Origin: Camarhynchus parvulus
Lineage: Eukaryota > Chordata > Aves > Passeriformes > Thraupidae
Assembly: GCF_901933205.1 (NCBI RefSeq)
Contig: NC_044573.1
Location: forward strand, 30,749,493 to 30,813,492
Length of the DNA stretch: 64,000 nucleotides
Direction of reading: 5' to 3'
The notes below the pieces were generated by a model that was given only the letters and a program-made list of their open reading frames with translations, was not told the origin of the DNA and ran no database searches. This document shows, in pieces, positions 1-13,677 of the stretch; the first letter of the stretch is position 1; each line of letters opens with the position of its first letter. Position numbers and translations under genes: made by a program.

Positions 1-2189
1 CTTCAAACCATCCGCTTTCAATTCCACTAAATGTCTTACACCTTTTGTCCCTCCTTTCATCACCATCCTCCTCCGTGACATGGTTGGCTTCCTCCTTCAT
101 GCCTAATCCTGCCTTGCCTCTTGGTATCTGCATAATCTGCATGGAAAACTCATTGGGGAAAGGGGCTGGTCTTGCTTCCTGTTGGTCTAGCACCAAGTAC
201 ACCTCTTGTGCATTATAAATAATTAACAGGCATCTGTCAAATACAGATGAGAGCACACCTGCTCTTGAAGCCTGTATCTGCTTCCATGGCAGCATGCTTA
301 GCTTCCCATGGAGGATTCATCCTGGGATGTGTGAGGAAATGTGGTAGAGGGATAGCTGGCTGTGGCACAATCATCACTTTGGGTAAACTACCCTGTAGTA
401 TGGGCTGTAAAGCTGAGTCATGGCTGCAGGAAAAAAATTGAATCCTCTTTCTACGTCTCCGTGTAACTGGTCCAAGATCTTAAGTGGTTGCTCTTTTATT
501 ACTTTCCTGCATCAGCCTAGGGAAAATGCTAGCTTTGAGGAGTTGCCAAGTCTCTGCTGAATTATAACTATTAGAAACACCAGAAAAAGTGATTCTTGAA
601 AGGACAGGAACAGATATATATTTGCATATTATATCCCCAGCAATTTTAGCTGACACTGACAGAAGCCTTCAGCCACAAAGGGCCACATGGCAGTGGAAAG
701 AGACTGGTTCTGCTTACAGAGGGTGCGTGTGCCCTGTAAACCACAGGGATGTGCTCTGGGAAGGCAACCAGATTTAAGGAAGAACTGCGGGCAGGCTGGG
801 TCCCTGTTTTCATGGGGCTGTCATGATGATCCTATGGAGGGATGCTTGCTGGCTGTGATGTGGTGATGTGGGGGAGCAGCAAAGGGACTCCCCCAGTGCT
901 CCCAGTCTTCAGGTGGGGGCATGTTCTTCCCTTTCAGGCCCTGCTCAGACATCAAACCACAATGTTGCATTCTAAGGGCCAAGAGTGGCCCTTTCCAGCT
1001 TCTAATGTCTGTCTCAAAGACAAACCAAGGCAAGACTTGCTCAACTTTGAGATGCTGCATGTGGCAAGGCTAATATTGGAAGGCTGGATATTCACCTCTG
1101 CGCAGAGCATAAGAAAACAAACAAACAAAAAACCAACCCCAAACCCCAGCCCCAGATATCTTTCCCTGCCAGAACCATGTTTTTCTTACAGAGTGCTGTG
1201 CAGGGGGGTTACTACTCTAAGAATTAACCCAGAAACAGCTGCAGTACCTAATAAGAAGCAGTTTGTTACCACAGCAGGACATCTGCATGCAGCCTGAGCG
1301 TGTGTTTAATGACAGCTGGATGGCAAGTTGGCACAAAAATATGATGGTCACAGTGCTGTCAGTGGCTGAGCATCCTCTCAGGATCAATCTCTTCCTGCAG
1401 GGTGAGGTACTTGAGAAGTGCCAGAAATATAAAGGACCGATGTTTTGGTAATGGGTTGTCTCATCAGAGACACCATTATGTTGATGAAGCTGCAAGAAAC
1501 CTCTCATTTTGCATCATGCTGTGAAAGTCAGGAGAATTTTGTATGAACCACAAGCCAGACACACATCTCATAAGATAATCAGATGTAAGAACACTCCTTA
1601 GTGTTTGTGCAGGACTGTGTCAAAGCTTCATGGGGCACTTGGATCAGAATGATCAGAATGGATCTTGTCTCAACTTTGTTGTTACCACAGGACCCAGGAC
1701 TACAAGAGTAATCCAGATGCTCAGCATTTCAAATACATGCAAAGAAAGCTTTCCTCAGCTTCAGACTGTTTTCAGCACTGTCAACCCAATGTGTTCCTTT
1801 TGCTAGTGTGTGTCTGCTCAGCAGCCAAAAGAAAAGCAAAATACATTTGAAGGGAGGGAGTGGGGAGAAATGTTATGAAATAAAAGATCAGAGGATCAAG
1901 AGCACTTTTGAGGCTCAAACATGCCACACACAAGCTCTGGGCCTGTGGTCAGCCGGAAAACATCAGTTTAAAATTCCACAATAGCCCTGGTATTTAATCC
2001 TTCTAATGCAAATTCCCCCCACCCCAGTCCTAGATCGGCACTACTACTGTGGTGGCACAACCCGAGCCTTTAAGCCCTTTTGAAGTATGCAAGAGTCCCT
2101 GTTTCTCAGCAGGAGGGCTGGGAAGCTATGTCAACAATGTCAAAAATGTTCCTGTGATTACTGTACCTTTCTGAGCAGAAACCAGGAGA
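1..2189. other. Unique noncoding sequence
   Basis: I see no gene here. The open frames are short and overlap one another on both strands without a recognisable domain. The only local structure is a 9-base tandem duplication of GATCAGAAT at 1642-1659, which looks like simple replication slippage. Confidence 0.6.
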
Positions 2190-2275
2190 GAAAGCAATTA
2201 ATGCCTCCTAATCTGGCTCATAAATAAAACTTGTTCTCCTTGGAAGCATCATCTCTGTAGCCCCTAATTAGGATG
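2190..2275. promoter_or_regulatory. Homeodomain-type motif cluster
   Basis: Several TAAT-core sites lie within about 85 bases: CAATTAAT at 2195-2202, CTAATC at 2208-2213 and the perfect 10-base palindrome CCTAATTAGG at 2263-2272. A palindromic TAATTA of this kind is a classic site for homeodomain proteins. The surrounding sequence is not a simple repeat and has no coding frame. A conserved enhancer is one reading, but such motifs are common in AT-rich vertebrate DNA, and conservation cannot be tested from one sequence. Confidence 0.25.
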
Positions 2276-5200
2276 GCTCTTTGTCACCTCCCAGCCTTCC
2301 ACAGTGGGAGGAAGGAGGCCCATTATCTCCCTCTGCCCAGCACGAGGGTTAGATGCACACTTCTGCAAGTGAAGCCATGCGTCTGAATGCAGTTGCAAGC
2401 ACTACTGTGTGCCTCTGCGATATCCTCCATGGTTTGATTCCCAAAGCAGTCAGATATCACAGGACCTGGACGTTGGGGTCTTGGCAACCCCTGTGCTGAG
2501 CAACTACAATCCAAGATGTACAAAGGGTGAGGCAAGGGGAAGGAGCCAGAAGGCACAGCTGTTGACATATGATGGAGATGAGAACTGTAGACCACTCCAA
2601 GTCAGACAGAGGGAGAGGCAGAGTGTGTATTGGCAGATAGTCCAGCCTTATCAACAGCTGAAGTGCATGCCAAGTATTTCCACCAGCCTCTCCTGTGTAA
2701 GCAGAGTGACTTCCTATCAGCATCAGGAGTGAGACCTTGGAAAGCCATGAGCAGTACTTACAGACCTGTTCTCAGAGGGTGTTCAAGTGTGTCTGCGTGG
2801 CACGGTCATTCCAGGTCTTTAGCACAAGGGTGCTTTGTCCTTGGGTATCCTGGGGGGTCTTCCCAGTGGGCAAGACGAGCCATCAGCTGCAAAGCAGAGG
2901 GGAAACCTCCTTCCATGGGTGACGCATCTCCATGAGAGCCCAGACTGAGCTGGAGCAGTGCTCAGATTGTCTCACAGCCCTACATGAGAAGCGTACATGC
3001 AAAGACCACTCGTGTGCATGGGGAGGAAAATGCATATTGGTGAATGGGCTGAGAGAACACATGCACCATAAGGGAGAGGCAAGGGAAACACAGAAATGGT
3101 TAATTCTTCTGAAAGTGTGGGGAGGCTGGGCATAGCTGGTGGAGTCATAGCTGGCAATGGATAAATACCTCAAGAGGGGACAAACAGGGAGACAGTGGGA
3201 TGAACCTGAGACAGCAGAAAGGATGATGGCAGTGGCAGGTGTGCAAGGGAGCAGCAGCTGAGTGTAGCCCAGGAAAGGCCCATGCATGTGGGAGGTCTTC
3301 CTCACCACCTCCTGCCCAAGGTCCAAGTATCTGTGGGATGGAGCTCACACCTCCGAGTTACACACGGTGGGAGACAACCTTATCAGCATCTTTTTGTTTG
3401 TCAGTAACACCAAAATTAGCCACTGAGGTGTAACCCAGGTTTCAGCTCCATGTCTGAGACCTGACCCCACCTATTGCTCTCCAGCTTTAGCACCTGCCCT
3501 CATACATGGAAGACAGTTCAGGTGGGAGACGAGCACTTGAAGCTTTGCTTTCTCACCATCAAAATGCCAAGCCATTTCCATGGACATACACCATCCTTGC
3601 TGAACAGGCTGCACTCTGCAGGGAGGAGCATGTCTTTGCCAGGAGCTTCTACCCACAGGCACACAGTCCTGCCTTGCCTTTTTGGTGGAGCCATGCACAG
3701 CAGCTGCCAGTCCCACCTGCAGCCAAGCACACCTGCTGTCAGGACAGAGAACTTCTGCAGCACTTTTAGATGAGCCTGCAGCAAGCATTGTACCTGTTTA
3801 ACTTCAGTAATGTGAAAATCCTACCCCTAGAGTGATGGAGGGAAAAGCCATTTTGGATCCTGTGGAGTGGGGGATGATATAGGAATTTGTGATTCAGGAA
3901 TTTGTGATGTAGCATTTTCCCCTGCTGTTGACTGCACAAGCCTGCAATGAAGCCAGGCTTAGCACTACCGTCCCCATCAGCAATTCTGCTAAGAGGAATT
4001 TGAGTTTTTATGGTCACTGATAAGATTAAAGTCTTTGTTGCAGCTGGCCGAGGCAGACTCAGCTGCAGGCTGTGTAAAAGCACTGCTGGGAGGGCAGAGT
4101 GAAGGTAGTTTTGTTGCTTTCTTTGGGAATTCCCACACTTGCAAATGTTTGGATTTCATCTGAACTGTGGTATTAACTCCATGGTTGCTGGTATGTGAAA
4201 GACCTAAACCTATGGATAAAAAGAACAGGAGTCCCTTGGGGTGGGTTTTTCCTGACTTTCTTGCTGAGCTCTGCTGAGAGCCAAAATACCCCTGTACGTC
4301 CTGAAGGACAGGTGCTGAGGCACAGCATCAGGAGCAGTTCCTCTGCCTCCTCTGGGAATGGTTCTCCTCAAATGTGCCTCAGCAAGGGCAAGAGTGGGAA
4401 GATGATCAGTACCTTGTGCTCTGCAGCCCTTGCACAGCCTGGGGAAACTCTCGAGGGTCTCCACTCAGGAAGTCTGGGCCTAAATGGCAGAACCTTGGTA
4501 TTACTTCCATTACATGACTGCAGCAGTCATTAAGGCCGCCATTTCCAGAGCTGTAGAAAACATTCCCCAGAAAATCCAAACCAGACCTGCAGCTCCTACC
4601 CTGAAACCTCATTCCCATGTTGAGTCAGTCAGCATGAACTTGGGCTCTTGTTGGTGGTCCTTCTTTTTTCTTGCCAGACCTCTGAGACACTCTATGGAGA
4701 GAGAATGGCTACCTCCAGTCACTGCTGACTTCTCACCTGGAGGACCATGCTCTCACATTGGGATCTGGCACCAAGGAGCCCCAGGGCCTCACCAAGGGCT
4801 GTGCTGGTGAAGGAGCATTCCTCGCAGCTCTTTGTTATTGATTTCCTCTGCTGATAGGTAGAGGTACTGCTGGGTCCAAATTATGGAGCTCATGGAGTTT
4901 CCCATGATCCATCCTAATGCTATAAATTTTAAAACCCCCAAACAACCAACCTCTATTTATCAAATGAGCTATGGCTCTGGGTACCAGGTGTGCTCCATAT
5001 TTTCTTCTGTGCTAAAAACCCAGTTTCTGTTCTCCCTCTGATTTTCTCTGAAGTGCTATTCAGTGACTAGGCTCTGGCAGATGCACCTTGAAGGACACAG
5101 CACTAATTCATTTCACCTTTGGTGGAAAACATCGATCTCACAGCCCAATCATGGAGCAGGTATTTTTTGCTTTAAAATTCAGGACAAGGTAATATTGTGA

Positions 5201-8200
5201 CTTTGAGTTGAGATACCCAGCTCTGAGACGTGCCTTGGGCACAGATCATGGACTGGCTGAAAGGGCACAGAGGGAAATGAGAAGTGCTGCATTGAGCTGC
5301 TGCCGCTTTCTGAGAGCTCATCGGTTTCGTTGTACAAGGGCACCGCACGCACAGGAATCAAATTGGGTGAGCTGAGGTTCCCAGTGCCCTTTCCACTTGT
5401 GCCAGGGGGATAAGGTATTCAGGGACATGTGGGAAGCACTGCTTCCATTTTAAGAGAATTATTCATAACAAGGCCAGCCTGCTGCTGCTTTCTCTCTCTG
5501 AGATGCCATCCTGGTCCTGCAAGTTGTCCGTAGGCACATCCGCTTCCACTGTGGTACCTTGTGAAATAAGGTGGTGCTGTTAGTCAGGTTTGCAGACACC
5601 AAGGCCAGGGAAGTCATGCTTGTCTTTGCAGATCAAGGTCCAAGTGACTAGCCCCAGGTATCACAGGGAGGCAGTAGCATCACAAGGAGAAAATCGAGGC
5701 TTGTCTGTGCCTGGAGAACTGCCTCTAATCCCCAGCTCTGCCTCCCTGCAGTTGTGGTGATACCTTCAAGGGGCTGAGGAGTGAATGGAGAGCTAGGGTG
5801 CTTCATCCTGCTGGGAGAGGCATGGGGCTGTCCTTGCAGAGAGTGCTTTGGAGAGTCATCTGCAGCAGGTGCCAAAAGCAAAAGGAATAAATGAAATGAG
5901 ATATTGGAGAACAAGGTGTAAGAGCAGGTGCGGTTCTGTGTCAAATAAACAGGATTGGTGTTGGAAGAGTTTGCTCCCAGTTTCCTGGGATCTAGTCCCA
6001 CTTATGTATGTGACAACAGGGGCACAATCCCACATGTCAATTTCATGTAATTTAAAATTCCTGGAAACAATATGCAAAGCAGTGCCATGGCTGTGACCTG
6101 CACTTTGCCACACAGGTCATTACTCCAGGCTACAAAGCTGTTGCCATCCTGTCATGGGAGTGCTCTGAGCCCAGGCTGGGTATTTAGTCACTACACAGAG
6201 CACTTCCCATCACTCCAGGAGCTGGCACTGATGGTGGGAGAGGCAGCTCCTGGGGATGGGGTCACACTACAACCCATCAGCAGTGGGCTTCAGCAATGTC
6301 ATATTTCAGCAGGGCTGCCACCAGCAGAGGTCCCGAAATACCAGTTTTAATTAAAAGCTGTATTTTCTATTATGCTGCACAGCTCATACGTGCTGACTAC
6401 TGCTCTTTCACCTCGCTGGGGCTAAGTCCACACTCCTTAAAATATGCTATGTGTCACTCAGACAGAGCCCTTGGGGGCTACAGCACTCAGAAACCAGAGC
6501 CGGGTTCAATGAGAGTAATATGTAGGAAACAAATGGAAGAGGACAGAGGGATGGTGGGGGTAGTGGGGGAATACCCTGAATGGAAACAAAGAGAACGATG
6601 AGATATTGGAGCCAAGAGGGTAAAAAGAAAGCAAAAAAAATTAGCTAGGCAAATATCTGTGGTAGAGAAACACCAGATGCCTTTCTTGGGACCAGTAGAA
6701 TTTTGGGCACAGAGCATGCCCGGAGCTCTCCTCCTGTTTCTTGTGAGCACTGGTCCATGTAGAAATACAAGGGGATAAAAGAAGGAACTGTTATTGTAAC
6801 AGTGGATGAAAAAAGCAAATGTACAAAAGTTTATAGAGTTACATGAAATCTCTCAAGGAATATTGAATGAAAGTGGTCTTCCAGTCTAGGCCTTCTGATT
6901 TCTACAGCAATTCCCACCAACCTTTCTGAATAGGAGAAGTTCCCATTTTTTTCCTAAATGTTTTGCAATCACTGCTCTCCATCTGGAGCCCTCTCTTTTC
7001 AATGCAAGACTGGCCCTCCTTAGTATCCTGTGCATGACCACCGTGTTTTCTCCAGCAGCTGGCTGGGCTCTGCCTCCTCTTGTGTGTTGGCACGGTGGTC
7101 ATGCAGGTTACCACAGGCAAGCACCATGCAGCAGCCAGCAAAGCTCTCTGGAATATGGCTGAAGTCTAGCTAGATCTCAAGGCTGGTTATTAAGGGCTGA
7201 AGGTCCCTTTCTTGCTCTGTGAATCCAGTCTCTTGGCCTCACACAGGTCTGGCCTCCTGCTGCCTCACTAGAGGCATGTGAAGGGCTGCTTCGGAGTTGT
7301 ATCCATGGGGCTCTCATATCTGTGGTGGCTTGCAAGTGGCACATTCCCTGTGGCCCTCTGGGCAGGATTCACCACCCCAGGGACTGCCAGTCTTCCCAGC
7401 AAGCTCAGGTGGTGGTTCCCTGTCTTGAAGTTAGCAGCTGTGAGCTGGAAAAGGTTGTGGCGACACACAGAATGCACAGGTGCCCTGTGAGAGGGATGGC
7501 AGTGACCCTGGAGATGGGCTGGGAGGCTGGGATTAGCATCTGGGGTGAGCATCTGGCCCTCCCTTTGGCAAGGGAAGGTAGGGCTGTGCCGCCTTATCTT
7601 CCATCACCTGTAGATGGCTCTTGCATACTCCGGTAGGGCTGGAGCAAAGCTGCCTCAGCCCAGCACTCCTAAACAGCTGCCAGTGAAACAGCTACAGTGT
7701 CCTCCAGGAAGGAGGAAAGGGGAGGAAAATGACCCCACTCTACCCTTCAAAACTATGCTTGGCTCACATGGAAGCAGAAAGGGAAGCTTAAGTCCTGCAC
7801 CTGCCCCTTCCTCTGACTTCCCATGCCTAAAATGAGTAGATGCTTGGCTTTCCTGTGATGATGTCACAGAAACAGAGTTGTTGGAAATGACCTCACACTT
7901 TTGCCCTCCTGCTTGACAGGGACATGGGGCTGCTGGGGCACATGACTGTGGGGCTTCAGTAACACAAGATGGGAGCCATTTGCCCTGGTTATATTAAGAA
8001 CATTTCACAGGCTCTGGCCTCCTGGTTTAGTTCACTCACTGGGATCCGGTGTCAGCAGTTTTGAAAACACTCCTCTCTCCAAGAGCAGTGGAAATTTGTA
8101 GAGTCCCTGTGAGACCATCTCAGCATCTACAGGAGTGCCCGGAGTGCCAGAGCAGGCTAAACATAGCACCACTAATTTTGGAGAGGTTAGGTGATCACAC

Positions 8201-8948
8201 AGAGATGGGGGTAGGTGGAGAGGAGGAGAGTCAGTGAAACTAGCAATGTTGGGCAGGGATAAGTGGGAATGGATGGTTAAAGGGTCTTACTAGTGGATTC
8301 CTGAAAGGAGCAGGGCTATTCAATGTCAGTAGTTGGCTGCAGAAACTCACTTCTCCTGCAGTGCCCCCAACAAAGCTTTGTAAGGGCAGCTCCAATTGCA
8401 TGCGGAATGTCTGCCTCCCATATGGAATAACCAGGAAGGATCCCGTGGTTTAGGTAAATGACCCAGGCAATGCAGTGAATGAAATGATCTCTGCCACTGA
8501 GAACAAAGATGCACACTGACTTTGCAAGTGACCAGGAAAAGTTTTAAGATGTTTGCACTCAACACCTACTTGCAGTGATGCTTCTGCTGGAGTTTGTACG
8601 ACATCCCACAGCTCTGCTAGGGTGGTGTTCCTCAGCTGAGGAAGGACAGAGTCATCTGGTTTAGCTTAACCTGCTGCTAAAACTGGTTTGCACTAAAAAC
8701 TTCACACAAAAACAGATGAGGGAGAGCTCCCATCAGCCAGCACTAGTGACTGGCAGCTGGGCTGGGTAATATCTTTGCTGGCTCTCTTTAGGACCACAAA
8801 AGGATGTTTTCCTCTGTCCTGAACAAATCAGTCACTCAGTCTAAATCACTTCTGAAGGCCCAGACATATGGTCTGTCATTGGAGATTGCTGTGTGTCAGC
8901 TGGACAGAGGAATGGATTCTGTGTGCGAGCACTTCACAAATATGAGGT
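2276..8948. other. Unique noncoding sequence
   Basis: No gene or interspersed repeat is recognised. A 15-base tandem duplication lies at 3881-3895 and 3896-3910 (AGGAATTTGTGAT core, 13 of 15 positions equal). Open frames of 100-117 codons occur here (for example 5648-6001 on the minus strand), but they overlap other open frames and encode nothing I recognise. Confidence 0.6.
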
Positions 8949-8958
8949 GGGGGGGGGG
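8949..8958. repeat. Mononucleotide G tract (10 G)
   Basis: Ten consecutive G residues follow GGT. This is a simple mononucleotide run, likely polymorphic in length and prone to sequencing error. No function is implied. Confidence 0.9.
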
Positions 8959-11900
8959 TGCAGTTTTCACCACTGCCACAAAATGCACTTAACTCCTCCT
9001 TTGCTGTGGGTGAGGAGCCTGGGCATGGCCAGATACTGTGGCTCAGCTGATATCTGGGAGCTCATGGAGCTTTTACAATCAGTTGCACTTCTGAGCAACA
9101 CAGTTAAAGCAAAAGAGCAAATAATTTTTATCAGGTGGACACTGCTCCCTTTTTAATTTCAAGCTCACTGATTCAGTGGCTAGGGTGGCAATATTTTTGC
9201 TGGTGGAAATAGATATAAGTCCATCTAAAGCATGGGGGCTCTTCTCACCCAGGTCAGCTGCAAATTCACAGCTTTGTATGTAGTTCCCTGATCCTGCTCC
9301 TGGGACAAGTACAATTTCCCAGCAATAACTGCAGGTAGATGAGAGGTTCATAAGTCGCTTGGCCTCTGACTGGCTCAAGTGTTAACTGAGCTCATGCTCT
9401 GGGCAGGTCAGGGACCAGCTTTCCTCAAACACAAGGGTGAAGGCAGGGGACAGGGAAGTCCTCCTGAGGAACTTCCACTCAACAAAATGTTCCTGAATGA
9501 CCCCCACTCTCATAATTTGAGGACTTGGCGTGAAGACAAGTAAGGCCTAACAAAGCTCATGCTACAGTATCAGGCGCATGCTTTGGAGACAAAAATAAGT
9601 ATGGGCTTAATTTCCATGTTCCCTTATCGCTAAACCCCTGGCTTCAGCCTGGCATTGGGCACTGAACAGCTCCCTTTGCCAAGACTCTGGACATAAATAA
9701 GAAATAATGTTTAAGAGATGGACGATGCCATGACTAAGATGCCACAGGTGGGATAAAATATTGTGAACCCCTCTGAAATGCTCTCTAGGGCTGCTTTACC
9801 CACACCTGCTTGTTTTCTGCCTCTTGCCACAGCCCCCTCCCCAGCTCAGCTGGTTGCTGCGTGAAGTATGGTGGAGACTAGGACACGGTGGCTGCTGGAT
9901 GTCAATTCTGCAGTGCTAATTGCATTTCTGGTGCAACTGTAGCAGCCTATAGTCACGTATCTGAGGGTCATGTCACTTTGCAGTTAATTGATGAATGAAT
10001 GTTAAAGAAGTAACGAGAAAAGCAATCTGAGCTTCTACTCAATTCCCATGCTAACCACATCATCTAGTATCATTAGATGCTATGTCTAAGTCATACTCCT
10101 CTGTTCCTTCTTGAGAAGAACCCGACTTGTGAAATTGAGCAGGAAATGCCACTACCTAAAACCATGTGTTCAGCTCCCCAGAAAGTTATGACCTGTGCAT
10201 CTCAGCCCCCTTTTGTGATTTTTCTAGAACTGCTCTTTTAAAATTGGAGCTATCTTTTGTGTGTCCAAGAAGGCAAAGCTCCAGTAATTTGGTCCTGCAG
10301 TCAGCTGACATTTTCCATGTGGTGATTGTGTTTCTACCCATTAAAGTTTCAGTCTGAGCATTCAGAACAGAATGTTACTTTGAATCCTGTTCCTCAAACT
10401 GTGACTCACTTATGGGCTCTTATCACACCAACTCACTCATCAGGGCTATAGAAGTAAAGGTTAGAAGCAAGAGAAATTTAACAGCTCAGGCCTCAATTAA
10501 GAGTGAGATGTCACAGTACTGGATGTTCCCCAGGCAACACCTTTACATAAGACTCTATTGACAGAGGTCATATCTCTAGCCAGATTTTTCAAGTGTGTCC
10601 TGCCAACAACTCTTCCCTGCTCTCCCAGTGCTGGAGAAAGGACTGGACTTGGGGCTAGGAAGATCATCAAGCCTCTTTGTGGTAGCCTTTACTAGGGCAT
10701 TTATACCAGCAATATTAATTATCAAACAGTTTTCTCTCTCTCAAAGGAGGGAAGAGTTCTTACTGCTTTCAGGGACATTGCTGTAGTCCTAGGGTGAAAT
10801 AGGCTGAGTCGTATGGTTGCTTCTCTCAAAGAACCTCCTATCCAAATGGAAGCTATTACTATCTCTCAGTTTCAAAAACACAGATCTTACAACCTGGGGT
10901 TTGAAGGAGACTCCTAGAGACTAGACCATCTGCTTCCAATAGGGTGATCTTCAAAGTCTCTTCCCTCAAGTTAGGCCCCTGGGCTTCCTGTGGCTTGTTT
11001 TTAAATTTGCCCATTGGTAAATATTTCCATTCTTCTGTTACATAGAATCATGAGATTTTATGCCAAGCCTTGCCCTGTGGCTGGCAGCAGCAGGGAAGTT
11101 CAGGTGAAATCCAGTACCAAACAGATGAGTTTATCTCAACAAGTCTGGCTGGCAGAAGTCAGCTGCAGGAAGAACACGAACATTGTTAATCACTTAAGTA
11201 CAGCTGCATTTCTGCACTCAGGTGTCTATGCTCAGGGGTATGCTAAAATTCATATATTTGCAAGTCTTCCACTTATTTTGTGGCAGGGACAAGTTTTTGG
11301 CACATGAGGAAGCCCATGCCTAGGAGTTTGCACATGTGGCAGCAGAATCTTGCATGTGCTCATCTCATCTAATGACAACTAATCACTTTGATTAAAGCTC
11401 TTCTTAACATTTGAGAGCACATTTTCCTGGATATATTAAACTGTGGTCAAATATCATCCACATGCTTTGCAACGACCTCATTAGAAAGGAGGCAGAAATG
11501 ATGAAAGCTTTGAGCTAGAGTGAGGGTGTGTCAGGCCTTTGGATCTGGGTGTGTAAACAAGGGTACAACAGATTTTGTGAGTATAAACTCTGCAGACCTA
11601 TAAGACTAAACTCCTGTGACATATTTATGTTTCCTCATACACAAATCATATTGACTCTCACACTCCCCTATCACGCGGAGTCACCGGACTTCAAACGGAG
11701 CAGAGGAGGCAGCTGGATTCACTAAACAACATCTTGGGCACTATGAACGTGTGCCAGATAATAAGGGGAGAATCGCAATTAAAATGTCAAACTGTATCAC
11801 ATTTCCATAACAAAGTCTGAGAGGATTTCCCTCTCTGTGCCTTTCCTTTCTGTTTAACTTGTTTAGGGAGCTGAGGCTGCTCTTTCCATGCTGTGGTTCT

Positions 11901-12026
11901 CAACCCGTGCAAGACATACGAGGGACATTGTTCTTGTGATATTTGCTTCCTTCATGAGATAATTTGTTGAACACTTGAGTAAAACTGTGTAACAGAAGGA
12001 GCCTAAGTTGTCTCAGAGGAAACTGT
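8959..12026. other. Unique noncoding sequence
   Basis: I see no gene, repeat or strong structure here. Frames stay below about 100 codons, and the sequence is moderately AT-rich. Confidence 0.6.
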
Positions 12027-12116
12027 TTAAAAGCTCTTGCTCAGCATGATGCCTGCTTACAGAGAGAGCAAGAGCTGCTTAAAGAGAGAGCAAGAGCTCT
12101 GCTCTTTGCTCTCTGC
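12027..12116. repeat. Compound inverted and direct repeat
   Basis: AGCTCTTGCTC at 12032-12042 is the exact reverse complement of GAGCAAGAGCT at 12066-12076, and of a second copy at 12088-12098. The first pair extends outward through TTTAA/TTAAA with a small bulge. The two copies sit in a direct repeat of about 22 bases, starting at 12061 and 12083 (AGAGAGAGCAAGAGCT). Downstream, GCTCTTTGCTCTC at 12101-12113 can pair with the second copy apart from one bulged base, across a 2-3 base loop. A transcript could therefore fold as two successive hairpins or one larger alternative. No known RNA family is recognised. Confidence 0.7.
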
Positions 12117-13620
12117 TAATAATACCTCCACTTTGTTCTCTGGAACATGAAGCGCTTTCTGAGCACTCTTACGAGGTATATAAAGCTGATTTGTATATGA
12201 AGCAAATGGGGAAAATTTTAATGTAAAATCCAGTGTTACACAGGCTCACTCTCAAGACTATTGCAGATGTTGTCTTCGACCTTTAAACCCTGATTCCAGG
12301 CAAAAGATTGAAGCTGTGCTACGGGTGTCCAAGACTTGGATAAAAATGGAAACTATAGGGAGTTTCAGGTGTTTGGCAGTGATACGAACCCCTTTAGACC
12401 TAAAAAAGAATCTCTATCAAGTGTCTGTCTTCTGCCCACCTGGAAGTAATGTGATGACTTGCCAAATAGACCCTGAAACAGGAAAAAAAATTCAGCATGG
12501 ACCAAATATCATCTGCTTGGAGAAAAAATGCTTCCCAGGCAGATTTTACTGCAAATACTTAACTGAGTGACCATTTGTACCATGTCTCAAGGCTATTAGT
12601 GCTGTGAGCATTATCAACTGTTGTTTAATGGTTGCTATTACATATGACATGCAACTGAGGACCAAGATGGAGGTTGCTTCCTGTAGCAGCTGGCTCTTGT
12701 CCTTTTGAAGAATATCTGACATCCTGAGCCAGCCCTTTCTGACCTCCATAAACACATCCCTTGCTTTTATATACTGTAATAGAGGAGGCTACACTCTGCT
12801 TTGTCTGGCTGTGGCTGCCCTGGCCTTGCATAAGCACTTCCAGCAGCTGGGTATAAGTTTGAACCCTGGGGTTCCTGCAGCAGCACCATCTGTGAAGGAG
12901 AGTGTGGAAACAGATGCTACTGGATAACATCGGAAGCCACCAAAGCTGCCTCCCAGATAGGAAGCCCCAGGCAGACAGCAGCCCATGTTCCCAGGCATCC
13001 TGAAAGCTATGGACTTGCTGAGGAGAGCATTGATAAGGATTTGGTGCAGTGTTTCTTCCTCATGGAGGAAAATTGGAAGTGGCATTCAGACCTTTTTGTG
13101 GCAGAGGACCATGAAAGCCTTCCATGGTGATGTGTACTAGCTCCCACTCACTCCTTCTGTGGTCCCTGTGAAATCCTTCCCCTGCCTGCTCCCAAAGGAG
13201 GAAAACACCATGGAAGGAGAATGGCCCGCTAAAGAAGAGGAGCAAGATCTCTCCATGTCACTTGAATGGGTATCCTGCTGCAGGGTGACCATTGTGGGAT
13301 CTTGTGAGCTCAGCTATTCAGCCAAAAGGGAGAGGAAGCGGTTAAAATGGATGTGTGATCTCTGTTCTGCTTTCATCCCAGTGCTGCAATGGAAACCCTA
13401 GAGAGAGTGACAGGCTCTGAGTAAAACTGACTCTGATGGGTAAGCCTGCACCATTCTCACCATCGTGACTGGTTTCCTCTTCATCTTCGCCATGCACATG
13501 ACCTCTCCATACTTACCCATCTGCTCTCTCTGGTTTTCTGCTTCTCTCTGAAGCAATTCAGGATCACCCACATTTTTATGGGGTTTATCCACAGAGTTAC
13601 ATCCTCAGTTTAGAGGTATC
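12117..13620. other. Noncoding sequence with one unassigned open frame
   Basis: The plus-strand frame from 12190 to 12570 stays open for about 127 codons without a recognisable domain. Its last third has several cysteines and a proline/glycine-rich patch, but no family pattern I can name. An AG at 12298-12299 could serve as a splice acceptor, but no matching donor or neighbouring exon was found. I treat the frame as chance. The rest of the interval shows nothing. Confidence 0.5.
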
Positions 13621-13634
13621 TTTTTTTTTTTTTT
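13621..13634. repeat. T tract (14 T)
   Basis: Fourteen consecutive T residues are followed by CAG. The pattern resembles a polypyrimidine tract and splice acceptor, but no open frame or exon follows, so it is best treated as a simple repeat. It lies about 45 bases from the CR1-tail end of the minus-strand SINE. Confidence 0.85.
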
Positions 13635-13677
13635 CAGCACTGTTTCTTTATGCTGCACTATTTCTTTATGCAGGGTG

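Noticed and set aside
6314..6332. CTCF-like site (GCTGCCACCAGCAGAGG)
   Set aside because: It matches only half of the CTCF core; the GGGGG part is interrupted.
13621..13640. Polypyrimidine tract plus CAG as a splice acceptor
   Set aside because: No open exon or donor follows; a simple T run explains it.
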